DNA from: Egibacteraceae bacterium
GTDB lineage: Bacteria; Actinomycetota; Nitriliruptoria; Euzebyales; Egibacteraceae
Assembly: GCA_030447925.1 (NCBI GenBank)
Contig: JAUJNX010000005.1
Location: forward strand, 124,001-188,000
DNA: 64,000 bases
Direction: 5' to 3'
Both the position numbers and the translations under genes were made by a program. Numbering within the stretch: position 1 is the stretch's first letter; the number at the start of each line of letters is the position of its first letter. The notes under the pieces were generated by a model, which made no database searches, was not told the DNA's origin, and was given only the letters and a program-made list of their open reading frames with translations. Below, piece by piece: positions 40,535 through 49,183 of the stretch.

Positions 40535-40540
40535 TACGCT
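40535..40540 (+). promoter_or_regulatory. -10 box, leaderless hemB
   Basis: TACGCT seven bases before ATG 40548; no Shine-Dalgarno. Confidence 0.55.
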
Positions 40541-40547
40541 CGAGCGC

Positions 40548-41540
40548 ATGGAGCCCGCCCCCTTCCCCGTCGCCCGGCCGCGGCGCCTGCGGCGCACCGC
40601 GGCCCTGCGCGCCGCCCTCCGCGAGACGACCCTCGTCCCCTCCCAGCTGGTGGCCCCCCTGTTCGTCAAGGAGGGCATCCCGGGCCCGCAGCCGGTGGCC
40701 TCGATGCCCGGCGTGGCCCAGCACACCCTGGACAGCCTGCGCCTGGAGGCCAAGGAGCTGCGCGCGGCGGGGGTCACCTCGTTCCTGCTGTTCGGCGTGC
40801 CCGCGCACAAGGACGCCCAGGGCTCCGCGGCGTGGGACGACTCCGGCCCGGTGCAGACGGCCCTGCGGGCGCTGCGCGACGACCACGGCGGCGACGTCGT
40901 CCTGATCGCCGACACCTGCCTGGACGAGTACACCGACCACGGCCACTGCGGGCCCCTGCGGCCCGACGGCACGGTCGACAACGACGCCGCCAACGCGGCC
41001 TACGGGCGGGCGGCGGTCTCCCAGGCCGCCGCCGGCGCCGACCTCGTCGCCCCCAGCGGGATGATGGACGGGCAGGTCGCGGCCATCCGCGCCGCCCTCG
41101 ACGCCGCCGGGCACGGCGAGGGCGCCGGGATCATGGCCTACTGCACCAAGTACGCGTCGGCCTTGTACGGGCCGTTCCGCGACGCCGCGGAGTGCGCGCC
41201 GCAGTTCGGCGACCGGTCCAGCTACCAGATGGACCCGGGCAACGCGGAGGAGGGCGTGCGCGAGGCACTCGCCGACGTGGCGGAGGGCGCCGACGTCCTG
41301 CTCGTGAAGCCCGCCGCCGCCTACCTCGACGTGATCGCCCGGGTCAAGGCCGCGACCGGCATGCCCCTGGCCGCGTACCACGTGTCCGGGGAGTACGCGA
41401 TGGTGCACGCGGCGGCGGAGCGCGGCTGGATCGACGGCGACCGCGTGATGGCCGAGACCCTCCTGGGCATCCGCCGCGCGGGCGCCGACCTGGTCATCAC
41501 CTACGCGGCCGGCTGGCTCGCCCGCCGGCTCCAGCCGTGA
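40548..41540 (+). CDS. hemB: Delta-aminolevulinic acid dehydratase (porphobilinogen synthase)
   Basis: 330 residues. Condenses two 5-aminolevulinate molecules to porphobilinogen. Conserved blocks: RPRRLRRTAALRAALRET, LVAPLFVKEGIPGPQPVASM, VVLIADTCLDEYTDHGHCG (metal-site cysteines DTC and HGHCG), ADLVAPSGMMDGQV, IMAYCTKYASALYGPFRDA (Schiff-base Lys), GADVLLVKPAAAYLDVI (second active-site Lys) and AYHVSGEYAMV. It is transcribed from its own leaderless promoter rather than with cobA-hemD. Confidence 0.96.
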   Translation: MEPAPFPVARPRRLRRTAALRAALRETTLVPSQLVAPLFVKEGIPGPQPVASMPGVAQHTLDSLRLEAKELRAAGVTSFLLFGVPAHKDAQGSAAWDDSGPVQTALRALRDDHGGDVVLIADTCLDEYTDHGHCGPLRPDGTVDNDAANAAYGRAAVSQAAAGADLVAPSGMMDGQVAAIRAALDAAGHGEGAGIMAYCTKYASALYGPFRDAAECAPQFGDRSSYQMDPGNAEEGVREALADVAEGADVLLVKPAAAYLDVIARVKAATGMPLAAYHVSGEYAMVHAAAERGWIDGDRVMAETLLGIRRAGADLVITYAAGWLARRLQP

Positions 41541-41887
41541 CCGCGGGCGTCCTCGCCGCGGTCGAGGCGCACCTGGACGCCTTCAACGCGGGCGACGCCG
41601 ACCGCGTCCTGGCCCAGTTCGCCGACGACGCGGTGTTCGCCTCGGCCGACTCGCTCGTGGTCGGGCGGCGCGGCCTGCACGCCCTGTTCGCCGACAGCTT
41701 CGCCGCCCCCGTCCGCGCCACCCTGGAGCTGCGCCGCGCCGTGGTCCAGGGCGACACCGTCGCCTGCGAGCTGCTGGAGCGCCTGGCCCTGCCCGACGGC
41801 TCCTCCACCGAGATCGACGTCGCCGCCTTCTACACCGTCCGCAGCGGCGTCCTGGTCCGCGTCCGCGTCTACCGCGAGACCCCCTGA
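41537..41887 (+). CDS. SnoaL/NTF2-like small protein
   Basis: 116 residues, GTG overlapping the hemB stop. Cone-shaped NTF2-like fold: VLAAVEAHLDAFNAGDADRVLAQFADDAVF, VVGRRGLHALFADSF, LELRRAVVQGDTVACELLERLALPDGS and DVAAFYTVRSGVLVRVRVYRE. Members are ketosteroid-isomerase-like enzymes or ligand binders; the specific role cannot be read from sequence. Co-translated with hemB. Confidence 0.82.
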   Translation: MTAGVLAAVEAHLDAFNAGDADRVLAQFADDAVFASADSLVVGRRGLHALFADSFAAPVRATLELRRAVVQGDTVACELLERLALPDGSSTEIDVAAFYTVRSGVLVRVRVYRETP

Positions 41888-41891
41888 CCCG

Positions 41892-42368
41892 TCAGGGGAC
41901 GAGCTCGACGACCACGGGGCGGTCGCGGCCGGGCGCGGCAAGGGGTGCGCGGTCGTCGCCGACGACCAGGGCGCGCTCGCCGGTGGCCGTCGCCGCGACG
42001 GGTAGGGACCGGAACACGGGCGGGTCCGCCAGCTCCAGGCGCCACCAGCCGTCGGCCCCCAGCGCGCGCGACCCCGGCAGCGCGTAGTAGTCGAGCACGG
42101 CCTGCTGGGGGGAGGCGACGGCTACCAGCCGGAAGCCGCCGCCGCGGAGGACCGCGAACTCCTCGCGCGCGGGGACGTCGTAGACCGGGTGGCGGTAGGT
42201 CAGGTCGAACGTCCGCGCGCCGTCCAGCGGCAGCGCGGCGACGACGCGGCCGTCCTCGTGGGCCACCACCGTGCGCGGCCCCGCCGCGCAGCCCGCCAGC
42301 ACGGCCGCCGCGAGCAGCACCGCGCCCGCGGCGCGCGCCGCCGCGCCGGGCACCGTCCCCGTCCGCAC
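41892..42368 (-). CDS. DUF1850 lipoprotein
   Basis: 158 residues, GTG start. Signal peptide with lipobox VLAGC, then the DUF1850 pattern: [42 protein letters not shown] (shown in parts), [15 protein letters not shown] and a C-terminal beta segment. DUF1850 proteins usually lie beside TAXI-TRAP transporter genes; none is present here. Exported and membrane-anchored; function unknown. Convergent with the NTF2-like gene and divergent from the aldo/keto reductase. Confidence 0.75.
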   Translation of the reverse strand: MRTGTVPGAAARAAGAVLLAAAVLAGCAAGPRTVVAHEDGRVVAALPLDGARTFDLTYRHPVYDVPAREEFAVLRGGGFRLVAVASPQQAVLDYYALPGSRALGADGWWRLELADPPVFRSLPVAATATGERALVVGDDRAPLAAPGRDRPVVVELVP

Positions 42369-42438
42369 CGGTCAGCCGGCCTCCTCGTCGTAGCGCGCAG
42401 CACGCCGGTGACCGGACGACCATATACCGGCGCCTGGC

Positions 42439-42444
42439 TACCCT
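42439..42444 (+). promoter_or_regulatory. -10 box, leaderless aldo/keto reductase
   Basis: TACCCT six bases before ATG 42451; no Shine-Dalgarno. Confidence 0.6.
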
Positions 42445-42450
42445 GGGGGC

Positions 42451-43431
42451 ATGCGCTATCGCGAGCTCGTGCCGGGCATCCAGGTCTCCGAGATCGGGTT
42501 CGGCAACTGGACGGTCACGACCGGCTGGTGGGGGCGGTACACGCGCGAGGAGGCGGTCGCCCTGCACCGCGCCGCCTTCGACGCGGGCATCACCTTCTTC
42601 GACACCTCCAACGCCTACGCCGAGGGCTACGCCGAGGAGGTGCTCGGCGAGGCGCTGGCCGGCGTGCGCGACCAGGTCGTCATCGCCACCAAGTTCGGCT
42701 ACGACCTGGACGCGACCGACTCGCGGCGCGGGCAGCAGGAGCGGCCCCACCGCACCGACATCGCCTCGGTGCGCGCCGACCTGGAGGCGTCGCTGCGCCG
42801 CCTGGGGGTCGACACCATCGACCTGTACCAGCTGCACAACCCGCGCATGGCCCACCTCGAGGACGACGCGCTGTTCGCCTTCCTGGAGGAGCGGCGCCGG
42901 GCCGGCGTGCTGCGCGCCTACGGGGTGGCCCTGGGCCCCAAGATCGGCTGGCGCGACGAGGGGGTGCGCGCCCTGCGCGACCGCCGCGTGCCGGCGCTGC
43001 AGATGATCTACAACCTGCTCGAGCAGGACCCCGGCCGGGACCTGCTCGCGGCCGCCCGCGAGACCGGCGCGAAGACGATCGTGCGCGTCCCGCACAGCTC
43101 GGGGATGCTCGAGGGCAACCTCACCGCCGACACCGTCTTCCCCGAGCACGACCACCGCCGCCACCGCCCGCGCAGCTGGCTGCTGGAGGGCGTGGAGAAG
43201 ATCAAGACCCTGGACTTCCTCACCGAGTCCGGCGGGCGCACCCTCGGCCAGGCCGCGCTGCGCTGGATCCTCGCCGACGAGGCCGTCGCGTCCACCCTGC
43301 CGAACATCTACGGCGCCGACCAGATCCGCGAGTTCGCGGGCGCCTCGGACGTCCCCGACCTCACCGCGGACGAGCTGGAGAAGGTGCGCGAGCTGCACGA
43401 GGTCGACTTCGGCCTCCAGGTCGGGGCCTGA
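42451..43431 (+). CDS. Aldo/keto reductase
   Basis: 326 residues, (beta/alpha)8 barrel NADPH oxidoreductase. N-terminus [20 protein letters not shown]; catalytic tetrad in [16 protein letters not shown] (Asp, Tyr), [11 protein letters not shown] (Lys) and [10 protein letters not shown] (His). C-terminal cofactor region [21 protein letters not shown] YcsN/Tas-like subgroup; substrate unknown. It is read from a leaderless promoter and followed three bases later by hemL, so it probably carries hemL transcription. Confidence 0.9.
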   Translation: MRYRELVPGIQVSEIGFGNWTVTTGWWGRYTREEAVALHRAAFDAGITFFDTSNAYAEGYAEEVLGEALAGVRDQVVIATKFGYDLDATDSRRGQQERPHRTDIASVRADLEASLRRLGVDTIDLYQLHNPRMAHLEDDALFAFLEERRRAGVLRAYGVALGPKIGWRDEGVRALRDRRVPALQMIYNLLEQDPGRDLLAAARETGAKTIVRVPHSSGMLEGNLTADTVFPEHDHRRHRPRSWLLEGVEKIKTLDFLTESGGRTLGQAALRWILADEAVASTLPNIYGADQIREFAGASDVPDLTADELEKVRELHEVDFGLQVGA

Positions 43432-43433
43432 CC

Positions 43434-44717
43434 GTGGCCGACCGCTCCGACGAGCTGTTCGCCCGCGCCCGCGCGGTCATCCCCGGCGGGGTGAACTCCC
43501 CGGTGCGCGCCTTCCGCAGCGTGGGCGGCACGCCGCGCTTCGTGGCCTCCGGCGCCGGCCCGCACCTGCGCGACGCCGACGGGAAGCGCTACGTCGACTA
43601 CGTGTGCAGCTGGGGCCCGCTGATCCTCGGCCACGCCCACCCCGCGATCGTGGCGGCCGCCAAGGCCGCGATCGACCGCGGGACGACCTACGGCGCGCCG
43701 ACCGAGGTCGAGGTGCGGCTGGCCGAGACCATCCGCGACAGCTACCCGGGCGTGGAGATGGTCCGCCTGGTGTCCTCGGGCACCGAGGCCGGCATGAGCG
43801 CGCTGCGCCTGGCTCGCGGCGCGACCGGGCGTGCCAAGGTCGTCAAGTTCGCCGGCCACTACCACGGGCACGCCGACGCGCTGCTGGTGGCGGGCGGGTC
43901 GGGGATCGCGACCTTCGGGCTGCCGGACTCCCCGGGCGTCACCGCCGGGGCGACCGCCGACACGATCGTTGTGCCGTGGAATGAACCACGCGCCCTGGAG
44001 CGGGTCTTCGCCGAGATCGGCCACGACGTCGCACTGGTCGCGTGCGAGCCGGTGCCCGCCAACATGGGCGTCGTCCCGCCGGCGCCCGGCTTCCTGGCCT
44101 TTCTGCGCGACCTCACCACCCGCCACGGGGCGCTGCTGCTGTTCGACGAGGTCATGACCGGCTTCCGCGTGGCCCGCGGCGGCGTGGCCGAGCTCTCCGG
44201 CGTCACCCCCGACCTCGTCACCTTCGGCAAGGTCGTCGGCGGCGGGTTCCCCCTCGCCGCGTTCGCCGGGTCCGCGGCGGTCATGTCCAACCTGGCGCCC
44301 GAGGGGCCCGTCTACCAGGCGGGGACGCTCAGCGGGAACCCCGTGGCGGTCGCGGCGGGCCTCGCCCAGCTCGAGCTGCTCGACGACGCGGCCTTCAAGG
44401 GCCTGGACGCCCGCGCCGACCGGCTGCTCGCCGGGCTGGCCGACGCGTTCGCCGCCGCCGGTGTGCCCGTGCGCCTGCCCCGCGTCCAGAGCCTGTTCAG
44501 CATCTTCTTCGCCGACGGCGACGTCGCCGACTTCGACGGGGCCAAGGCCGCGGACCACGCCCGCTACGGCGCCTTCTTCCGCGGCATGCTGGCCCGCGGC
44601 CACTACCTGCCCCCGTCGGGCTACGAGGCCCTGTTCGTCAGCCTCGCCCACGGCGACGACGACCTGGACGCCACCATCGCCGCCGCCCACGAGGTCGCCG
44701 CCGACCTGCCCGGCTGA
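43434..44717 (+). CDS. hemL: Glutamate-1-semialdehyde 2,1-aminomutase
   Basis: 427 residues from GTG 43434. PLP-dependent class III aminotransferase fold that converts GSA to 5-aminolevulinate, the step after HemA. Markers: [110 protein letters not shown] (Lys for PLP) and [18 protein letters not shown]. Start spacing to the aldo/keto reductase stop is two bases without a strong ribosome-binding site, implying coupling. Confidence 0.96.
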   Translation: MADRSDELFARARAVIPGGVNSPVRAFRSVGGTPRFVASGAGPHLRDADGKRYVDYVCSWGPLILGHAHPAIVAAAKAAIDRGTTYGAPTEVEVRLAETIRDSYPGVEMVRLVSSGTEAGMSALRLARGATGRAKVVKFAGHYHGHADALLVAGGSGIATFGLPDSPGVTAGATADTIVVPWNEPRALERVFAEIGHDVALVACEPVPANMGVVPPAPGFLAFLRDLTTRHGALLLFDEVMTGFRVARGGVAELSGVTPDLVTFGKVVGGGFPLAAFAGSAAVMSNLAPEGPVYQAGTLSGNPVAVAAGLAQLELLDDAAFKGLDARADRLLAGLADAFAAAGVPVRLPRVQSLFSIFFADGDVADFDGAKAADHARYGAFFRGMLARGHYLPPSGYEALFVSLAHGDDDLDATIAAAHEVAADLPG

Positions 44718-44821
44718 ACAGGACCGGGGCCGCCCCACGCGCGGAGATGAGCCGCCGGGCCCTTCTGCCCGCCCGCGCGCGCGGCCTAGGTTCCGGGTAC
44801 CCCACCCGGAGGCCGTCTCGC

Positions 44822-47194
44822 GTGCTCACCTCAGCCCCGCGGGCGCTGCTCGTCGCCCTGGCGACCGTGCTCGCCCTGCTGGTCGCGCCCGTCCCCGCCC
44901 TGGCGGCGGAGCAGGACCCGCCGCCGGCCCCCCAACCGGCCGACGCGTTCACGTCCGCCGACAGCTACGAGTTCGCCAACGACGTCGGCTACCTGCTCGG
45001 CGGGATGCCGATGGGCCCGCGGGGCGAGGACGTCGTCCGGCAGGCCACGGGCCGCTACGGCCAGGTCTTCCTCAACGACATCATGGACGGCTCGGGGCTC
45101 CTCGTGGACCTCTACGAGTTCCCGGAGAACCTCGACACGCGCTACCTGGAGATGCCGGCCGGGGCCCTGCCCGCCGGGATCCCGACGGCCGACGTGTTCG
45201 CGGTCGCCCCGCCGCCGCAGTGGGTGCGCGGAACGCTGGCCGAGGACGTGACCCGGCTGGTCGGGCCCGGCAGCCGCGGCATCGTCGCGCTCGAGGAGAC
45301 CTTCCGCGACGACTTCCTGGAGCGCCTCGCCCAGTCGGGCCGGACGGCGCGCGTGGTCCAGGAGGGCGCCCCGCCGCAGGTCTTCGAGGGGCTGCACCTG
45401 GACTCCGACGCCTGGTGGTACGGCCACAGCCCCACCTCCGTCAGCGTCATCCAGGTCGACCCCCCGGTCCAGGACGCCGCCGCCACCGTCCCCGCGACCG
45501 CCGTCCCGGCGCCCGCCGCGGGCCCGACCGACTGGGCGGACCTGCTCAGCAGCGGGCAGGTGACCCTCGGCGAGGTGCTGGGGACCGGCCAGGAGGCGCG
45601 GGTGCACGCCCTCGCCCAGCACCCGGACCTGGCGCTGCGGGTCTGGAACGAGCAGGGCATCTTCCAGGCGTCCGAGTGGCCCGACGAGCTGGAGTCCCAG
45701 CGGCTCAGCCTGGACTTCCTGCGCGACCTCGGCGTCCCCACCGTCCACCAGGGCGTGGTCGGCTGGTCCGACCCCGCGACCGGGCAGCCGCAGGTCGGCA
45801 TGCTGATGGACACCGTGCCCGGCCTGGACCTGGACCAGCTGTTCGACCTGCCCGCGTCCGACGTGGTGGGTGCGGGGGTCACCGAGCGGACGGCGGCCGA
45901 CCTGCGCGGCATCCTCGACATCGCCACCGCGGAGGGCCTGCGCATCCCCGACTTCCAGGGCCGGATCGCGGCCGGGGACGGCGCCGTGGCGATCACCGAC
46001 GTGAGCGCCGAGCAGGTGCCGGCGGGGTCGCCGGAGCACGAGCAGACCCTGGCGGACATCCGCGCCTACCTCGCGCGCACGGAGCAGGTCCTGGCGGACC
46101 CGGCGCTGCCCGCCGACCCGGCGGGCAACCCGCGCCAGACGGGACCGGCGGGCGGGGAGGCGGGCTCGACGGCCCCGGACGTCCCGGCCGTCCCGGGCGG
46201 GGGCGTGGTGATCGCGCCGGAGCTCCCGCCGCTGCCCGGGCTGGACGAGGTGCGCGACGCGCTGTTCCCGGGCGGGGACCCCACCCGCCTGGCCCCGGAC
46301 GTGGAGGTCCCCGGCACCGACGTCGTCCCCCGCGACCCGGGCCTGGAGGAGCTGCTGGGCGGCGGCGGGGTGGCGCCGTTCCCTCTCCCCGACCAGGAGC
46401 CCGCCCAGCTGCCCGGGGACTTCGGCCCGAACCCGGAGCTCGAGGAGCTGCTCTACCCCCACGGGCCGGCCGGGCCGCGGACGGTGTTCCCCCCGGTGCC
46501 CGAGGAGGAGCTCGCGGCGCAGATGGCGGCCTGGCAGGACGAGCTGACGGGCCGCGGGATCGTGGCCGACAGCGCGGCGGAGGTGTTCAACAACCATCAG
46601 CAGGAGTTGTCGTCGCGGTTCGGGTTGTCCGCGCAGCAGGCGACCGAGGCGCTGGGCGGCTCCTATTCCAACCGGGTGGGTCAGCGGATCACGGGCCCGG
46701 CGATCGTGGGGCCGGCGATCGTGGGGCCGGCGATCGTGGGTCCGGCGATCGTGGGTCCGGCGATCGTGGGTGAGGGGATCGTGGGTGAGGGGATCGTGGG
46801 GCCGTGTCTGGATGCGTCGTGCCCGAACTGGGGGCGCATCAACGGCTTCGCCTCCGCCCCGTCGGCGCCGTCGGCGGTCACCTCGGGTGGGTCGGCGCCG
46901 GTGTGGAACCCGCCCGCGGTGCGGGCGCCCGCGGGTGGGTCGCGGGTGCAGCCCGCGCCGGCCGCGCCGGCGGCGCCGTCGGCGGTGCGCCGGCCCGAGC
47001 ACGACACCGTCGCCGCACCCCGGCCCCGGCCGCAGCCGCAGCCGCAGCCGAACTGGGTGCAGCAGGCGGGCCAGGCGGCGTGGGACGTGCTGACCTACCC
47101 CCATCCGCTGGACCCCGTCCGCGGCGCCTGGCGTGACGCGTGGCGCTACCTGCCCGGCATCGGCCCGGCCGGCCAGCGCGAGTTCGCCCACTGA
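44822..47194 (+). CDS. Exported protein with kinase-like domain and AIVGP repeats
   Basis: 790 residues from GTG 44822 (GGAGG nine bases upstream; -10 TAGGTT at 44787-44792). Signal peptide ALLVALATVLALLVAPVPALA. Residues ~235-420 resemble a protein-kinase/aminoglycoside-phosphotransferase fold: LGEVLGTGQEARVHAL (Gly-rich loop), LALRVW (Arg where the usual Lys lies), MLMDTVPGLDLDQLF (hinge), IPDFQGRI (catalytic-loop Asp) and VAITDVS (metal-binding Asp). Then comes a Pro/Gly-rich region, five AIVGP and two GIVGE repeats (~626-660), LDASCPNWG, and a Pro/Gln tail. No membrane anchor at the C-terminus. Between hemL and the cytochrome operon; function unknown. Confidence 0.7.
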   Translation: MLTSAPRALLVALATVLALLVAPVPALAAEQDPPPAPQPADAFTSADSYEFANDVGYLLGGMPMGPRGEDVVRQATGRYGQVFLNDIMDGSGLLVDLYEFPENLDTRYLEMPAGALPAGIPTADVFAVAPPPQWVRGTLAEDVTRLVGPGSRGIVALEETFRDDFLERLAQSGRTARVVQEGAPPQVFEGLHLDSDAWWYGHSPTSVSVIQVDPPVQDAAATVPATAVPAPAAGPTDWADLLSSGQVTLGEVLGTGQEARVHALAQHPDLALRVWNEQGIFQASEWPDELESQRLSLDFLRDLGVPTVHQGVVGWSDPATGQPQVGMLMDTVPGLDLDQLFDLPASDVVGAGVTERTAADLRGILDIATAEGLRIPDFQGRIAAGDGAVAITDVSAEQVPAGSPEHEQTLADIRAYLARTEQVLADPALPADPAGNPRQTGPAGGEAGSTAPDVPAVPGGGVVIAPELPPLPGLDEVRDALFPGGDPTRLAPDVEVPGTDVVPRDPGLEELLGGGGVAPFPLPDQEPAQLPGDFGPNPELEELLYPHGPAGPRTVFPPVPEEELAAQMAAWQDELTGRGIVADSAAEVFNNHQQELSSRFGLSAQQATEALGGSYSNRVGQRITGPAIVGPAIVGPAIVGPAIVGPAIVGEGIVGEGIVGPCLDASCPNWGRINGFASAPSAPSAVTSGGSAPVWNPPAVRAPAGGSRVQPAPAAPAAPSAVRRPEHDTVAAPRPRPQPQPQPNWVQQAGQAAWDVLTYPHPLDPVRGAWRDAWRYLPGIGPAGQREFAH
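46697..46801 (+). repeat. Seven 15-bp coding repeats (AIVGP/GIVGE)
   Basis: Units close to CCGGCGATCGTGGGG, the last two beginning TGAGGGGATC. They encode (GPAIV)5(GEGIV)2 in the exported kinase-like protein. Near-identity at the nucleotide level points to recent expansion. Confidence 0.9.
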
Positions 47195-47225
47195 CGCCGC
47201 TAGGGCGCGGGCCCGGGCCCGGTCG

Positions 47226-47231
47226 TAGGTT
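47226..47231 (+). promoter_or_regulatory. -10 box, leaderless first tlpA-like gene
   Basis: TAGGTT six bases before GTG 47238; no Shine-Dalgarno. Confidence 0.55.
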
Positions 47232-47237
47232 GGGGCC

Positions 47238-47869
47238 GTGGCCGACGAGGTGTGGGACGACGGGGCGGCGCCGCAGCGGCGCAGCGGGCTGACGCTGGTC
47301 GTCGCGGTCGTGGTCGTCGCGGCGCTGCTGGTCGGCGCGGTCAGCGCGCTGGTGCTCCTGCGCCCGCGCCGGGACGCCGCCCCCGCCGCCCCGGCCGCGC
47401 CGGCCGCCGCCGCGCCGGTGCCGTTCGACCAGCGCGTCGCGGCCGACGTCCGCGCGCCCTGCCCGGGCGCGTGCTGGGCGGCTTCGCGGGCGGCGCGCCC
47501 GTCGACCTGGCCGCCTATCGCGGGCGCCCCCTGGTGGTGAACTTCTGGGCCACCTGGTGCGCGCCGTGCGTCGAGGAGCTGGCCGAGCTCGACCGGGTCG
47601 CCCGCGAGACCGAGGACGAGGTCGCGTTCCTCGGCGTCGACGTCGCCGACCCGCCGCGGCTGGCCGAGCCCTTCGTCGAGGAGCTGGGCATCGGCTACGA
47701 CCTGGCGGTGGACCCCGACCGCGCCCTCGCCCTGGAGGTCGGGGTCGCGACCATGCCGACCACGCTGTTCATCGACCCGGAGGGGACGATCGTCCACCGC
47801 ACCTACGGCGTCCTCGACGCGCCGGGCCTGCGCGCCGCGCTGGCCGACCACCTGGGCGTCCGCGACTGA
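47238..47869 (+). CDS. TlpA-like membrane-anchored thioredoxin (frameshifted)
   Basis: GTG 47238. Cytoplasmic acidic start, one membrane helix (LTLVVAVVVVAALLVGAVSALVLL, shown as seen), an Ala/Pro linker, then thioredoxin domain VDLAAYRGRPLVVNFWATWC with active site CAPC, EDEVAFLGVDVADPPRL and VGVATMPTTLFIDPEG (cis-Pro). One C is missing from CCC at 47457-47459 between DVRAP and LPGRVLGGF; restored length ~211 residues. Predicted to keep apocytochrome or other extracytoplasmic thiols reduced for heme attachment. It opens the respiratory region; a second TlpA-like gene lies at 53577. Confidence 0.82.
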
Positions 47870-47927
47870 CCGGCGTCGCCGCACCCTGTACCGTCCCCCG
47901 CAGACGTACTCGCGGGGGAGGAAGCGC

Positions 47928-48155
47928 ATGGACACCACACCGGACCCGGAGGAGCGCGGCAGCTTCGCGGACGCGAACCTCAACACCGACCATCCCGTCC
48001 GGGGCGGCGAGCACGAGGGCAGCTTCGGCGACGCCGACCTGGAGGGCGCGGGCCGGCCGCACGAGGACGGCACGGAGCACCACGGCGGCTTCTCGGGCGA
48101 GGCCGGCCACGAGGGCAGCTTCGCCGACCACGACCAGCCCGACCGCCCCGCGTAG
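47928..48155 (+). CDS. Small acidic protein with GSFxDxD repeats
   Basis: 75 residues, ATG with GGGGGAGG eight bases upstream. Four related segments: RGSFADANLNTD, HEGSFGDADLEG, HGGFSGEAG and HEGSFADHDQ, separated by charged linkers rich in His, Asp and Glu. No signal peptide or hydrophobic stretch; probably disordered and cytoplasmic. The repeat is reminiscent of calcium-type DxDxD loops but too short for an EF-hand. I know of no family. It sits between a tlpA gene and the bc complex operon. Confidence 0.6.
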   Translation: MDTTPDPEERGSFADANLNTDHPVRGGEHEGSFGDADLEGAGRPHEDGTEHHGGFSGEAGHEGSFADHDQPDRPA

Positions 48156-48202
48156 GCGGGATCACCTGGGCGTTCGCGGCTGGCAGCCCCTCCTCCTCCC
48201 GG

Positions 48203-48208
48203 ATACCA
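48203..48208 (+). promoter_or_regulatory. -10 box upstream of the bc complex operon
   Basis: TACCAT in the 146-bp gap before the first bc-complex gene; a CTCCGCGGAG palindrome follows at ~48213-48222. No convincing -35. Confidence 0.4.
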
Positions 48209-48301
48209 TGACCCTCCGCGGAGGGGGTCCGGTTGGCCCGACCTTTCCGTGCCCACCGTCACCACACCGGGTTACCACCCCGCGAGACAGGACCGTCAGC
48301 A

Positions 48302-48772
48302 ATGGAAGCCGTGGGGGAGTTCTTCCGGACGCTGCCGCAGGTCTTCGTGGCGCTGTGGGAGTTCGGCGGGGAGTGGAGCGGCGTCCTGATCATGGGCGTG
48401 AGCGTCGCCATGACGGTCCTGTTCCTGGCCGGCGCCCATCTGCTGCGCGACCGCAGCGGCTGGCTGTCCGCGATCCTGGGGATGATGGCGGGCACCATCG
48501 CCATGTGGTGGATCTTCGGGATCATCCCCTCCGCGTGGGTGTACTTCGCCGACGCGGAGCGCGACCTGCTCATCGACCGGATCATCCCGAGCGCGCTGTT
48601 CCCGCCGCTGTTCGGCAACTTCTACCAGGTGTTCCGCGACACCGTGGTGGTCGTGATGATGACGGTCGGGCTGGTGGGGACCGTCGTCCTGGCACTGTGG
48701 ATCCAGCGCCGGTACCCCCGCGCGCTCGCGGAGGGCGAGGAAGCCCGGCCGCAGTCCGGCGGGTACAAGTGA
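48302..48772 (+). CDS. Membrane protein leading the bc complex operon
   Basis: 156 residues from ATG 48302; an in-frame TTG 69 bases upstream would add a basic stretch without a ribosome-binding site and is less likely. Three or four helices: WSGVLIMGVSVAMTVLFLAGA, WLSAILGMMAGTIAMWWIFG (IIPSAWVYFA follows) and DTVVVVMMTVGLVGTVVLALWI. No heme or metal motif. Its tight position ahead of ferredoxin and cytochrome b6 suggests an accessory or assembly subunit of the complex (inference). I recognise no family. Confidence 0.6.
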   Translation: MEAVGEFFRTLPQVFVALWEFGGEWSGVLIMGVSVAMTVLFLAGAHLLRDRSGWLSAILGMMAGTIAMWWIFGIIPSAWVYFADAERDLLIDRIIPSALFPPLFGNFYQVFRDTVVVVMMTVGLVGTVVLALWIQRRYPRALAEGEEARPQSGGYK

Positions 48773-48819
48773 TCGCGGCTATCCGTGGTCCCGAGGGCGC
48801 AGACGGACAGGACTGAGCA

Positions 48820-49164
48820 GTGGGCAAGACCGACCAGGGGCTGCACCCCGAGATCTTCGACGACTACCGCATCGAGACCGTCGACGCCGGCTGGCTGCAG
48901 GAGCGCGTGAAGCCCAAGCGCCACATCGGGCTGACGCCCGAGCTGTGCATCCTGTGCCGCGCCTGCGAGGACGTCTGCCCGTGGGAGTGCATCTACATGC
49001 TCGCCCCGTCGATCGCGGTCGACGCGGAGAACCCCGAGGTCATGACGCTGGCCAACACGGCGGCGGCGATCTTCGTCATCGACGACAACGAGTGCACGCG
49101 CTGCGCCATCTGCGTGGAGCGGTGCCCGTCCGACGCCCTGTGGCTCGGACGGGTGACGACGTAG
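48820..49164 (+). CDS. 2[4Fe-4S] ferredoxin-type subunit of the bc complex operon
   Basis: 114 residues, GTG 48820. Two classical cluster motifs: CILCRACEDVCP and CTRCAICVERCP, each CxxCxxCxxxCP, with an 80-residue N-terminal/intervening part including HPEIFDDYRIETVDAGWLQE. No membrane helix or export signal, so it should sit on the cytoplasmic side. A ferredoxin inside a menaquinol:cytochrome c reductase operon is unusual and suggests an extra electron entry or exit on the N side, or an electron link to another dehydrogenase (inference). Confidence 0.85.
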   Translation: MGKTDQGLHPEIFDDYRIETVDAGWLQERVKPKRHIGLTPELCILCRACEDVCPWECIYMLAPSIAVDAENPEVMTLANTAAAIFVIDDNECTRCAICVERCPSDALWLGRVTT

Positions 49165-49183
49165 CGAGAAGAGGACGAGGTAC

